Assembly (NCBI RefSeq): GCF_029285175.1
Contig: NZ_JABEDH010000006.1
Coordinates: 62,001-126,000, forward strand
Source of the DNA: Sulfitobacter sp. M05
Lineage (GTDB): Bacteria; Pseudomonadota; Alphaproteobacteria; Rhodobacterales; Rhodobacteraceae
Direction: 5' to 3'
DNA length: 64,000 bases
The notes under the pieces are model-generated. The model did no database searches, was not told the DNA's origin, and saw only the letters and a list, made by a program, of their open reading frames with translations. The number at the start of each line of letters is the position of its first letter. The first letter of the stretch is position 1. The translations under genes and the position numbers were made by a program. This document shows positions 27,961-36,578 of the stretch, in pieces.

Positions 27961-29271
27961 TTACAGTCCAAGTCTGTCACGCAGCCCGTACCACCATGAT
28001 CCCGCCATGGAGTAAGGAACGCGGAACATCCGGCCACCCGGGAACGGGTACCAAGGCACTTTCTCGAACACGTCGAAACGTGTCAGATCACCGTCAATCG
28101 CCTCTGACAGGATGCGCCCGAAAGTATGTGATCCGGTCACGCCGTGGCCGGAATACCCATGGGCAAAATAGGTGTTGTTCCCGATGCGCCCCATTTGCGG
28201 CACGCGGCTGAACGACAGCGCAAAGTTGCCGCTCCATGCATAGTCAATCTTCGTGTTCTTCAACTGTGGAAAGACCTTGATCATGTTCTTTTGCAGCTTG
28301 GACTTGATGTCGCTTGGGTCTGCCCCGCCATATACCGTCCCGCCGCCAAACAGCATCCGCTTGTCACCGGAAAGTCGATAGTAATCAAGGATATAGCGGA
28401 TGTCTTCGACACAGGCGTCCTGTGGCAGCAACGCATGAGCAAACTCTTCACCCAAAGGTTCTGTGGCCATGACCTGTGTCGATACAGGCATCACACGTGA
28501 TGTCAGGGTGGGCACAACATGGCCAAGATAGGCATTGCCGCACAGCACCAGCGTTTTACAGGTCATCGAACCCTTGGCCGTCGTAATCACAGGCCGGACG
28601 GCATCGGTATCAACACCGGTCACCATCGACATTTCATAGATTGTACCACCCAGCTTTTCGAAAGCTGCGGCTTCGCCCAAAGCAAGGTTCAGCGGATGCA
28701 TGTGTCCACCGGAGTGGTCAATCAACCCGCCTTCGTAAAGATCCGAATTGATGTGTTCGCGCAGCTGGTTCTTGTCCAGCATTTCCTGATTGTCGATCCC
28801 ATAAGCTTTCCAGACATTCTGGCGCTCTTCGAGTTCGCGCATATGGGCCTTGGTCAGCCCGGTAAAAATGTTCTTTTCCTTCAGGTCGCACTTGATGTCA
28901 TAGGTTTTGATGCGTTCGCGAATGATCTCGCCGCCTTCTTGCACCAACCCCGCAACAAATGTGGCCGTCTGTGTGCCATACCGTTTTTTGATCGTCTGAA
29001 GGCTGGCGTTCAGCCCATTCACGATCTGGCCACCGTTGCGCCCGGAGGCACCCCAACCGACGCGCGCGCCTTCGATGATGGCAACCTGATAGCCCTTTTC
29101 GATCAGATGCAGAGCAGTGGACAGACCGGAGTATCCGGCACCAATGACACAAACATCTACTTCCTTTGCCCCAGTTAGTGGAGGTCGCTCAGGAGACGGG
29201 TTTGCCGAAGCCGCATAATAGCTGGAAGTGTGGCTTCCATCGCCAGCATAATGTTTAGGTTGTGCAGCCAT
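27961..29271 (-). CDS. puuB: Gamma-glutamylputrescine oxidase
   Basis: A 436-residue FAD oxidoreductase of the DAO family. The FAD-binding motif is VCVIGAGYSGLSTALHL near residue 40, followed by GWGASGRNGGQIVNG, and the C-terminal region has YFAHGYSGHGVTGSH. It oxidises gamma-glutamylputrescine to the aldehyde with hydrogen peroxide and ammonia. It overlaps puuA by one base (TGATG), so the ligase and oxidase are coupled. Confidence 0.92.
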   Translation of the reverse strand: MAAQPKHYAGDGSHTSSYYAASANPSPERPPLTGAKEVDVCVIGAGYSGLSTALHLIEKGYQVAIIEGARVGWGASGRNGGQIVNGLNASLQTIKKRYGTQTATFVAGLVQEGGEIIRERIKTYDIKCDLKEKNIFTGLTKAHMRELEERQNVWKAYGIDNQEMLDKNQLREHINSDLYEGGLIDHSGGHMHPLNLALGEAAAFEKLGGTIYEMSMVTGVDTDAVRPVITTAKGSMTCKTLVLCGNAYLGHVVPTLTSRVMPVSTQVMATEPLGEEFAHALLPQDACVEDIRYILDYYRLSGDKRMLFGGGTVYGGADPSDIKSKLQKNMIKVFPQLKNTKIDYAWSGNFALSFSRVPQMGRIGNNTYFAHGYSGHGVTGSHTFGRILSEAIDGDLTRFDVFEKVPWYPFPGGRMFRVPYSMAGSWWYGLRDRLGL

Positions 29272-30620
29272 CAGACCACCTCCAGATAGGAATGATATTC
29301 AAAATTGGTGACTTGTTGCCCGAACCGCTTGAGTTCTTGCGCCTTGCATTCGACAAACATGGTTTGCAGCTGAGCGGAAAACACCTCAGCTACATGTGCG
29401 CCATCTTCAAAGGCCTCGATTGCGCTGGCCCAGTCTAATGGTAAATGCGGCAGGTCAAGCCGGTAGGCATCCCCAATAATTGCGGGTTTTGGGGTCAATT
29501 CATTTTCGATGCCCAGCAACGCACCGCCGAGGATACTTGTCAGCACCAGATAGGGGTTCGCATCCGCGCCCGCGACGCGGTGTTCAATACGACGCGCCTT
29601 GTGGTTGCCACCCGGAATCCGGATCGCTGCGGTACGGTTCTCATACCCCCAGGCGACACCCGTCGGGGCGTGTGCCCCCGGCATCAACCGACGAAAGGAA
29701 TTTTCATGCGGCGCAAAGGTCAGGCTGTTTTCCTGCATGGTCGCCAGCAATCCGGCAACTGCATTCAACATCAGCGGCGTGCCTTCTTCGCCACCATTGT
29801 CGAACACATTGTTGCCCTCGGCATCCAGCATGGAAAAGTGAACGTGAAAACCGCTGCCCGCGCGATGGCCGTATGGTTTGGCCATGAACGTCGCGGCGAA
29901 ACCGTGCTTGCGGGCAACACCGCGCACCAGACGTTTGAACAACACAGCGTCATCTGCTGCCTTAAGCGGATCATCGACGTGCAACAGGTTGATTTCGAAT
30001 TGACCGGCCCCATTTTCAGAAATGGCAGCATCCGCAGGAATGCCCTGCTCTTCGCAGGCGTCATATACGTCGTTCAAGAACCCATCAAAATGCTGAAGCT
30101 CGTCCAGCGACAGCACACCGTCGGAATCAAGTCGCTTGCCGGACACCGGAGATTGCGGTGCCATCGGTTGATCGCCTGACGGGTCACAAAGATAAAATTC
30201 AAGTTCGGTTGCAACAACAGGTGTCAGGCCACGCGCCTTGTAACGGTCAACAATATTGCTTAGCGCACGCCGCGGGTCGCCGGCAAACGGCGTGCCGTCC
30301 TCTTGACGCATCCACAACATTGCCATGGCAGTGGGCCGGTCCGTCCAGGAAATAGGCAACAGGTCCCGACCGGTAAAGTCACACAGGCCGTCAGAATCGC
30401 CGGTTTCGAAAACCAGCTTGCTGTTCTCGATATCCTCGCCCCAGATATCCACGCCACAGACGGACAGCGGCATACGCATACCGCCTTCCACAACCTTTTC
30501 CGCCTGCTCAACAGGCACACGCTTGCCGCGAAGGGTTCCGTTCAAATCACACACACAGGCAAAGATTGACTGGATCTCGGGCCGGTCAGCGAGCCATTTT
30601 TTTATGTCAGTAGCGGGCAT
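29271..30620 (-). CDS. puuA: Gamma-glutamylputrescine synthetase
   Basis: A 449-residue glutamine synthetase-fold ligase that joins glutamate to putrescine at the expense of ATP. Glutamine synthetase motifs are present: ATELEFYL for the metal site, GAGQFEINLLH, GSGFHVHFS, and NRTAAIRIPGG. The start at 30620 has AAAGGAG upstream and is preferred over 30662, which would swallow the probable operator at 30651-30664. First gene of the long leftward operon that continues to 23144. Confidence 0.92.
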   Translation of the reverse strand: MPATDIKKWLADRPEIQSIFACVCDLNGTLRGKRVPVEQAEKVVEGGMRMPLSVCGVDIWGEDIENSKLVFETGDSDGLCDFTGRDLLPISWTDRPTAMAMLWMRQEDGTPFAGDPRRALSNIVDRYKARGLTPVVATELEFYLCDPSGDQPMAPQSPVSGKRLDSDGVLSLDELQHFDGFLNDVYDACEEQGIPADAAISENGAGQFEINLLHVDDPLKAADDAVLFKRLVRGVARKHGFAATFMAKPYGHRAGSGFHVHFSMLDAEGNNVFDNGGEEGTPLMLNAVAGLLATMQENSLTFAPHENSFRRLMPGAHAPTGVAWGYENRTAAIRIPGGNHKARRIEHRVAGADANPYLVLTSILGGALLGIENELTPKPAIIGDAYRLDLPHLPLDWASAIEAFEDGAHVAEVFSAQLQTMFVECKAQELKRFGQQVTNFEYHSYLEVV

Positions 30621-30650
30621 AGAATCTCCTTTGAGATATACCTGTACATT

Positions 30651-30664
30651 ATGTGATATCATTT
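30651..30664. promoter_or_regulatory. Probable GntR operator, puuA promoter side
   Basis: ATGTGATATCATTT lies 31-44 bp upstream of puuA. The same TGTGATATCATTT occurs upstream of puuC at 31559-31571. The core TGATATCA is palindromic. The GntR gene between the two sites is the natural candidate regulator. Sharing of the motif is seen directly; the binding is inferred. Confidence 0.65.
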
Positions 30665-30743
30665 GTGAACTTTTGATTTTCTTTTACTTGACCCCGCCCC
30701 TCCCCTACAGTGGAAGAAGAGCCCAGCATCAGAAGGTGGCCCG

Positions 30744-31451
30744 GTGTCCGAAATCGAGACCCTGAATATTCCCGAACTAAAGGTCGGTGAAGACACCACC
30801 GTTCAGGATTCCGTCTACGCCCGATTGCGCAATGCAATCATGATCGGCACCATCGAACCCGGCACGCATTTGACAATGCGCGGTTTGGCCGAGGCCATGG
30901 GATTAAGCCCGACACCAGTCCGCGAGGCGGTGCGCAGGCTAAGTTCAGAAAACGCAATCGAGATCCTTCCAAACCGGCGGATGGCGGTACCGGAAATGAC
31001 ACTGGGCCGCTTTGAAGAACTCGTCGCTTTGCGCATTGTGCTTGAAACCCATGCAGCAGAGCGATCTTTACCCTATGTATCAGACATAATTATTCAACAA
31101 CTACAGTCTCTTGACGATGATATGGATCAGGCACTGCGCGACGAAGCGCTAGACCAGTTGACCATTCTCAATCTCGAATTCCATCGCGTTCTATATTCGA
31201 TCAACCCCAATCAAGTGTCCTTGCCGGCGATCGAAAGTGTCTGGTTGCAGCTGGGGCCGTTTCAACGACAAGTCGTCAAACGGGTTAACGAGTTTTACAA
31301 GATCGACCGTCACAAGGAAATCTTGTCCGCCCTCAGATCCCGCAATGTAGCAGCTTTGCTTATCGCGACTGAAAGCGATATTCGGGAAGGTATCAGCCGG
31401 AGCGGGCGAAGCCTTCTGACGCGGAAGTCCGAAGGCCACCTGCTCGCTTGA
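30744..31451 (+). CDS. GntR-family regulator (FadR/FCD subfamily)
   Basis: A 235-residue regulator: N-terminal winged helix (about residues 24-88, IEPGTHLTMRGLAEAMGLSP and VREAVRRLSSENAIEILPNR) and a C-terminal all-helical FCD ligand domain (about 95-225). The predicted start is a GTG at 30744 behind GAAGGTGG. It lies between puuA and puuC, both of which carry a shared TGTGATATCATTT motif, so it probably controls putrescine use in addition to the PuuR-like protein. Confidence 0.88.
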   Translation: MSEIETLNIPELKVGEDTTVQDSVYARLRNAIMIGTIEPGTHLTMRGLAEAMGLSPTPVREAVRRLSSENAIEILPNRRMAVPEMTLGRFEELVALRIVLETHAAERSLPYVSDIIIQQLQSLDDDMDQALRDEALDQLTILNLEFHRVLYSINPNQVSLPAIESVWLQLGPFQRQVVKRVNEFYKIDRHKEILSALRSRNVAALLIATESDIREGISRSGRSLLTRKSEGHLLA

Positions 31452-31558
31452 GCTTTGCCAGCCACACACAGCCAGACAGTTAGACGTAGGGTAATTCAAC
31501 CGCGAATAACCGCCATTCTGGACGGCTTCTCTACTCGCCTTGCCCCACTTTCATATTT

Positions 31559-31587
31559 TGTGATATCATTTTAAATATTGATATCAA
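31559..31587. promoter_or_regulatory. Probable GntR operators upstream of puuC
   Basis: Two palindromic cores lie 16-45 bp before the puuC start: TGTGATATCATTT (31559-31571, core TGATATCA at 31561-31568) and TTGATATCAA (31578-31587). Their centres are about 18 bp apart, so two dimers could bind nearly the same DNA face. The first matches the puuA-side site at 30651. Confidence 0.65.
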
Positions 31588-31603
31588 AAAATGAAGGTGT
31601 GGC

Positions 31604-33109
31604 ATGACTGAACGATCGACAAGCGACTGGCACGCAAAGGCAGCCCAATTGAACATTGGCGCAAAAATGATCATCGACGGTCAGTCTGTGGACGCAGCAT
31701 CGGGACGCACATTTGCGTCAAACAGCCCGATTGATGGGCGCCACCTTGCTGATGTGGCGTCCGGCAGTCAGGAAGATGTGGACATCGCAGTCGCGGTCGC
31801 GCGGCGGGCGTTTGAAGATGGCCGCTGGTCTGCCAGACCACCAGCAGAACGCAAACTGGTCTTGCGGCGGTTGGCCGATCTTATCCGCGCCCACCGCGAC
31901 GAACTCGCGCTTCTTGAGACCTTGGACATGGGCAAATCAATTTCCGACAGCACCTCGATTGACGTGCGGGCCGTGGCGAATTGTTTTGATTGGTACGGCG
32001 AGGCAATCGACAAAATCTATGATGAAATCGCCCCAACCGCACGCGACGCCGTGGCCATGGTGACAAAAGAGCCGTTAGGCGTGGTTGCCGCCGTTGTACC
32101 GTGGAACTTTCCAATGCTAATGGCCTCCTGGAAAGTGGCCCCTGCCCTTGCGACCGGCAATTCTGTGGTCCTAAAACCTGCCGAACAATCCTCACTTTCG
32201 GCGATCCGGCTGGCACAGCTTGCCTTGGAAGCCGGCGTTCCTGCGGGCGTGTTCAACGTTGTGACAGGGGACGGGCCAGAGGTTGGGCGCGCCTTGGGGC
32301 TTCACATGGATGTGGACGGGTTGTTCTTTACCGGTTCAACCCAAGTCGGCAAATATTTCATGGAATACTCTGCACAATCCAACCTCAAACGCTTAGGTCT
32401 GGAATTGGGCGGCAAAAGCCCCAACATCATCCTGTCCAGCTATCGCGACACCAAACACGCGGCAACCATCTCGGCGCATTCGGCGTTCTTTAATCAGGGC
32501 GAAATGTGTACCTGCCCCAGCCGCTTGATTGTGGATCGCGCAGTCCATGACGAAGTGGTCGAAACCCTGATAGAAGTGTCCAAGTCCTATGCCCCCGGTG
32601 ATCCGCTGGACCCAGCAACAAGCATGGGCGCTATGGTCGATGCGCACCACACCGTGCGGGTCATGGAATTTGTCGAACACGCAAAAACCGATGGCGCGGA
32701 TGTGGTCACAGGCGGGACCATGGCGCGACAAGACACCGGCGGCAGCTACATCGCACCGACCATCTTTGACAATGCAACCAACGATATGCGCATTGCACAA
32801 GAAGAAATCTTTGGCCCTCTGCTGACGGTCATTCCTGTGGAGAGTGTTGAGGAGGCAGTGAAGGTTGCCAATGACAGCTGCTACGGGCTGGCCTCAGCGG
32901 TTTGGACCGATGACCTGACAACCGCACACCAGGTGTCCAAAGGCATCCGCGCCGGTCTTGTTTATGTGAACTGCTATGATTGTGACGACATGACAACACC
33001 GTTCGGCGGGTTCAAGGAATCCGGCATCGGGCGGGATAAATCCCTGCACGCGATGGATAAATACGTTGAATTGAAAACCACTTGGATCAACATCGCGGGC
33101 CGCGACTGA
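31604..33109 (+). CDS. puuC: Gamma-glutamyl-gamma-aminobutyraldehyde dehydrogenase
   Basis: A 501-residue NAD(P)-dependent aldehyde dehydrogenase. Catalytic Cys302 is in NQGEMCTCPSRL, the general base Glu is in LELGGKSPNII, and the cofactor motif is FTGSTQVGKYF. It would oxidise gamma-glutamyl-gamma-aminobutyraldehyde to gamma-glutamyl-GABA after PuuB. Assignment to PuuC rather than another ALDH rests on the neighbouring puuAB genes and shared operator motifs. It is transcribed alone, ending at a strong terminator. Confidence 0.88.
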   Translation: MTERSTSDWHAKAAQLNIGAKMIIDGQSVDAASGRTFASNSPIDGRHLADVASGSQEDVDIAVAVARRAFEDGRWSARPPAERKLVLRRLADLIRAHRDELALLETLDMGKSISDSTSIDVRAVANCFDWYGEAIDKIYDEIAPTARDAVAMVTKEPLGVVAAVVPWNFPMLMASWKVAPALATGNSVVLKPAEQSSLSAIRLAQLALEAGVPAGVFNVVTGDGPEVGRALGLHMDVDGLFFTGSTQVGKYFMEYSAQSNLKRLGLELGGKSPNIILSSYRDTKHAATISAHSAFFNQGEMCTCPSRLIVDRAVHDEVVETLIEVSKSYAPGDPLDPATSMGAMVDAHHTVRVMEFVEHAKTDGADVVTGGTMARQDTGGSYIAPTIFDNATNDMRIAQEEIFGPLLTVIPVESVEEAVKVANDSCYGLASAVWTDDLTTAHQVSKGIRAGLVYVNCYDCDDMTTPFGGFKESGIGRDKSLHAMDKYVELKTTWINIAGRD

Positions 33110-33155
33110 TCGGTTATATGGCCACGCAACCTATCTGGTTGCGGTAAACCAAACA

Positions 33156-33187
33156 AGAATGCCCGGGAAACACTCCCCGGGCATTCT
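33156..33187. terminator. Bidirectional terminator between puuC and the TRAP operon
   Basis: AGAATGCCCGGG (33156-33167) and CCCGGGCATTCT (33176-33187) form a perfect 12-bp stem with an eight-base loop, between the convergent ends of puuC (33109) and dctM (33209). No long T-run is present, but the stem is strong and symmetrically placed. Confidence 0.85.
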
Positions 33188-33208
33188 ACGTCTAACAGGA
33201 ACGCAACA

Positions 33209-34522
33209 TCAGAACAGGATGCTGGGCAACCACAGCGCAATTTGCGGAAACAAGAACACCAGCGCCAGACCAAGAATCTGCAATCCGACAAAGGGGATCG
33301 CCCCCCAATAGATATCGATGATCGACACTTCCTTGGGGGCCACTGAACGCATGTAGAACAGGTTATAACCAAACGGTGGCGTCAGATAAGCCGACTGCAT
33401 ACTCAGAATGAACAGAACCGCAAACCAAGTCGTATCAAACCCAAGGTCACGGACGATCGGCACGAACAATGGCACAGTGATAAAGACAATCGCAAAGTCA
33501 TCGAGGAACATGCCAAGCACGAAATAGGCAACCAACATGGCAATGATAACCAGGTTCGGTGACAGATCATAATCTTCGATCAATTCACCCACGACCGCAC
33601 CGGCACCCACACCGACATAAATCTTGGAGAAGAACACAGCCGCGATAGTGATCCACATCAACATGCCCATAAGCTTGGTTGTGGACAGCATGACATAGCG
33701 CATCATGTCCCAGCTTAACCGTCCCTGCACACCCGCGATCAGCAAGGCCCCAAACGCCCCGATTGCCGATGCCTCGGACGGCGAGGTGATGCCACCGATA
33801 ATGCAGCCCAGAACGGTAAAGATCAGCAGGCCCGGCGCAATCAGAAAACGCAGGGATTTAAACTTTTCAACCGCTGTGAACCGCTCTTCGGCGGGCGGGC
33901 CCAGCGTCGGGTTAATCCGGCACCGGATCAGGATGTAAAAGATATAGATCGTCGCCAGCATCAACCCCGGCAGCAAACCAGCCGCAAACAACTTGCCCAC
34001 GGAATCGCGGCTGAGGAAGGCATAGATGATCATCAACACACTGGGCGGGATCAAAAACCCAAGCGCCCCACCCGCCATGATGGTGCCGGTGACCAAGCGT
34101 TTGTCATAGCCGCGGTTCAACATGGCCGGCAGGGCAATAATGCCAAGACTGACCGTCGCTGCCCCGGACACGCCCGCCATAGCGGCAATCAATGCGCAGA
34201 TGATGACCGTTCCGATGCCCAAGCCACCGGGCAGACCGCCCATCAGCTTGTGAATCATTTCAAACAAATCATCGGTGATGCCAGACCGTTGCAGCACAAG
34301 GCCCATAAAGATGAACAGCGGCAAGGCAACCAGCAGGAAGTTATCCATCGCACTGAAGGTCGAAGAAATCAGCAGATCAAGCCCGCCATCCCCGTAAATC
34401 GCAAAGGCGCTGCCGACTCCGCAAATCGTTAATGCCCAGGCAAGCGGCGCACCAAGTGCCATCAGCAACAGCATCGACGAAAACATAATCGCCGTGATGG
34501 CCAAAGGGTCCAGATTTTCCAT
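33209..34522 (-). CDS. dctM: TRAP transporter large permease (DctM)
   Basis: A 437-residue integral membrane protein of the DctM family with about a dozen hydrophobic helices. Landmarks: LPLFIFMGLVLQRSG, AAMAGVSGAATVSLG, and PPSVLMIIYAF. Together with the small permease it drives sodium-linked uptake of an organic acid or similar solute delivered by the binding protein. Last of three genes in the order P-Q-M. Substrate not determinable. Confidence 0.93.
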   Translation of the reverse strand: MENLDPLAITAIMFSSMLLLMALGAPLAWALTICGVGSAFAIYGDGGLDLLISSTFSAMDNFLLVALPLFIFMGLVLQRSGITDDLFEMIHKLMGGLPGGLGIGTVIICALIAAMAGVSGAATVSLGIIALPAMLNRGYDKRLVTGTIMAGGALGFLIPPSVLMIIYAFLSRDSVGKLFAAGLLPGLMLATIYIFYILIRCRINPTLGPPAEERFTAVEKFKSLRFLIAPGLLIFTVLGCIIGGITSPSEASAIGAFGALLIAGVQGRLSWDMMRYVMLSTTKLMGMLMWITIAAVFFSKIYVGVGAGAVVGELIEDYDLSPNLVIIAMLVAYFVLGMFLDDFAIVFITVPLFVPIVRDLGFDTTWFAVLFILSMQSAYLTPPFGYNLFYMRSVAPKEVSIIDIYWGAIPFVGLQILGLALVFLFPQIALWLPSILF

Positions 34523-34564
34523 TAGTATATCCTTAGTCAGGCAACAGCGTGCTGTTCCTGAAAA

Positions 34565-35170
34565 TCAGCGTTTGTTGGAAGGCGCTGCAACGTCTGCTTT
34601 GGTCGCAACGGCCAGCATCTCAGGGTCAATGTCAATTTCCGGCTCGCATTCACGAGGGTCATCAAAATCAATATTCAACACCGTCAGCACAGCGCGCAAA
34701 AGCTCGGCAATATTCTGTAGCAATACCAAACCAACCGCGACGGGGATGACCGTCTTGATCGGGTACAGCGGCGGTTGCCACATGCTTTTGTTTGAATACT
34801 CAAGCACTGCCCAACTTTCGGCGGCAAAGCCAATTGCAAGCTTGAGGAAAATCGCCAAAACCACAAATCCGGCGGAGAAGATGATCACATCACAAAACGC
34901 CTGTCCGCGTTTGGGCAAAGCCCCCCAGATGACTTCGCTGCGGACATGGCCGCGATGCCGCAGGGTGTAGGAACCAGCCAGCATACAGAATGCACCATAG
35001 AGCATGGTGCTGGTTTCATGCGCCCATAGGGTTGGCGCGTCCAGAAAATAGCGGGATACGATCTCGACCATCAGAACGCCGATCATGCCCAACGTGAGCC
35101 AGGAAATGGCCTTTCCTACAAATTCGGAAAGGCCATCCTGGGCGACAAGATACCTTGTCACCCAATTCAT
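34565..35170 (-). CDS. dctQ: TRAP transporter small permease (DctQ)
   Basis: A 201-residue four-helix membrane protein with the family pattern WAHETSTMLYGAFCMLAGSYTLR and HVRSEVIWGALP. The ATG at 35170 overlaps the dctP stop (TGATG); a GTG one codon earlier is possible. The C-terminal 40 residues are polar and cytoplasmic, longer than usual. Forms the complex with DctM. Confidence 0.88.
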   Translation of the reverse strand: MNWVTRYLVAQDGLSEFVGKAISWLTLGMIGVLMVEIVSRYFLDAPTLWAHETSTMLYGAFCMLAGSYTLRHRGHVRSEVIWGALPKRGQAFCDVIIFSAGFVVLAIFLKLAIGFAAESWAVLEYSNKSMWQPPLYPIKTVIPVAVGLVLLQNIAELLRAVLTVLNIDFDDPRECEPEIDIDPEMLAVATKADVAAPSNKR

Positions 35171-36192
35171 CACAAACGGCCCTGTGCCTTGGCGTTCTCA
35201 ACCAGCAGGTCAATCAACTTGGCATTACGCTCGGAACGGCCGGCTTCTTCCTGCCAGACTTCTTGCGCAGCAACAGTCAATTCATTGGAATCTGCCTCGG
35301 GCAGGGTTGCGAATTCAAACACGTCACCTTTGTCGACAACCGATTGGTTACCTTCAGCCAGCCAGTCATTGATGTCCTGAGCGAACTGTGCAGTCGCTTC
35401 CTGCATGATGGCCTTATGCTCGTCGGACAGGCCATTCCACTTTTCTGGGTTGGCAAGGAAAGTTTCAGTCCAGCCCGGCATAAGCATGTTCAAACGCGTA
35501 TAATGCGTTGCAGTCTCGTTCAGTTTCAGCTGTTCATACTCAATCGGACCACCGTAGATCGCTCCGTCAATCACACCTGTGGACATCCCGATGTAAAGTT
35601 CACCGGATGGCAAGTAAACAGTAGGAATTTCAAAATATTCCAAAACCTTAGCAACGTTCGATGTCGCACGAATCTTGCGCGTTTTCAAATCAGCAAGCGA
35701 TGTCACAGGTTCTTTCGTCAGCAGATCGTAATCGTGACCATAACCTTTACCAAGATAAACGACACCTGCTTCAGTATAGGCTTCGGTCAGCACATCATTG
35801 ACCGGCGCGCTGTCGAAAAACGCCTTTGCCTCATCAAGGCTGGTCCAACCGCCCGGCAAACCTGCTTCGATATTGCCGATATCAACCTGACCGGACCAGT
35901 ACCCACCGTGCCCGTGTGCAATGTCGATCGTACCTTTCTTTGCCGCATCAAGCAGCTGGTCACTTGCTACAAGTTCACCACCGTGGAAAACCGTCAGCCG
36001 CAGATCGCCGCCCGACTTTTCCTTCACCGTGTTTTTAAATTTCTTCAGAATGTCATCAATTTCGGTGCCATAAAACGTGTGAAACCGAAGACGTGTTGTG
36101 TCCGCCATCGCAGATGTTGCCAAGGTGGACAGTGCCACAACCCCGGACAATGCAGCCACCGCAGCGCGGCGTGTGAACAGGTTCATGTTCAT
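35170..36192 (-). CDS. dctP: TRAP transporter substrate-binding protein (DctP)
   Basis: A 340-residue periplasmic binding protein with a signal peptide containing a Tat-like FTRRAAVAAL stretch and cleaving after TSAMA. DctP features include the region LKTRKIRATSNVAKVLEYF, whose arginine contacts carboxylates in the family, and GVIDGAIYGG. The start at 36192 follows GGAGGG. Divergent from the ATP-grasp gene, so transporter and enzymes may share a regulated promoter region. A carboxylate or acyl-amino acid ligand is possible. Confidence 0.9.
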   Translation of the reverse strand: MNMNLFTRRAAVAALSGVVALSTLATSAMADTTRLRFHTFYGTEIDDILKKFKNTVKEKSGGDLRLTVFHGGELVASDQLLDAAKKGTIDIAHGHGGYWSGQVDIGNIEAGLPGGWTSLDEAKAFFDSAPVNDVLTEAYTEAGVVYLGKGYGHDYDLLTKEPVTSLADLKTRKIRATSNVAKVLEYFEIPTVYLPSGELYIGMSTGVIDGAIYGGPIEYEQLKLNETATHYTRLNMLMPGWTETFLANPEKWNGLSDEHKAIMQEATAQFAQDINDWLAEGNQSVVDKGDVFEFATLPEADSNELTVAAQEVWQEEAGRSERNAKLIDLLVENAKAQGRL

Positions 36193-36578
36193 TAAAGTAA
36201 TCCCTCCAGATCGAGCGCTTCGAGCGCTACTCCTATTTCCGGCGCGACCAGTTTGCTGATCACACCTTTTCAACCGCGATAAACGTGGCTTGCAGGCAAA
36301 GCTACATCATGGACTATACTGTAGGCAATGATAATGTTACGAAAGCGACGCCAAACCACCAAAAATATCACAGCGGCAGAAGTCCTAGCAACAAATGCAA
36401 AGCGAGTAACAATTTGGATTTCACAAAGTTTCAGAGGCCCTCACGCCGCATGTGGAAACTTTTGGCAGAGACAGCGCAGAAAATCCCGCTAGGGTTACTG
36501 CGACGTCACACCGTGACGGACCCAAGCGTAAAAGCGCAACCGCACGTCAAAGAAAGCACCAACGGGAGAGAGCCGAAA
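36193..36578. promoter_or_regulatory. Divergent promoter region with a CGTCAC inverted repeat
   Basis: 386 bp between dctP and the ATP-grasp gene with no credible gene of its own, although the ATP-grasp frame stays open through most of it. CGTCAC (36504-36509) and GTGACG (36513-36518) form a perfect 6-bp inverted repeat with a three-base centre, about 60 bp before the ATP-grasp start. It is a candidate operator; no regulator gene lies in this cluster. Confidence 0.45.
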
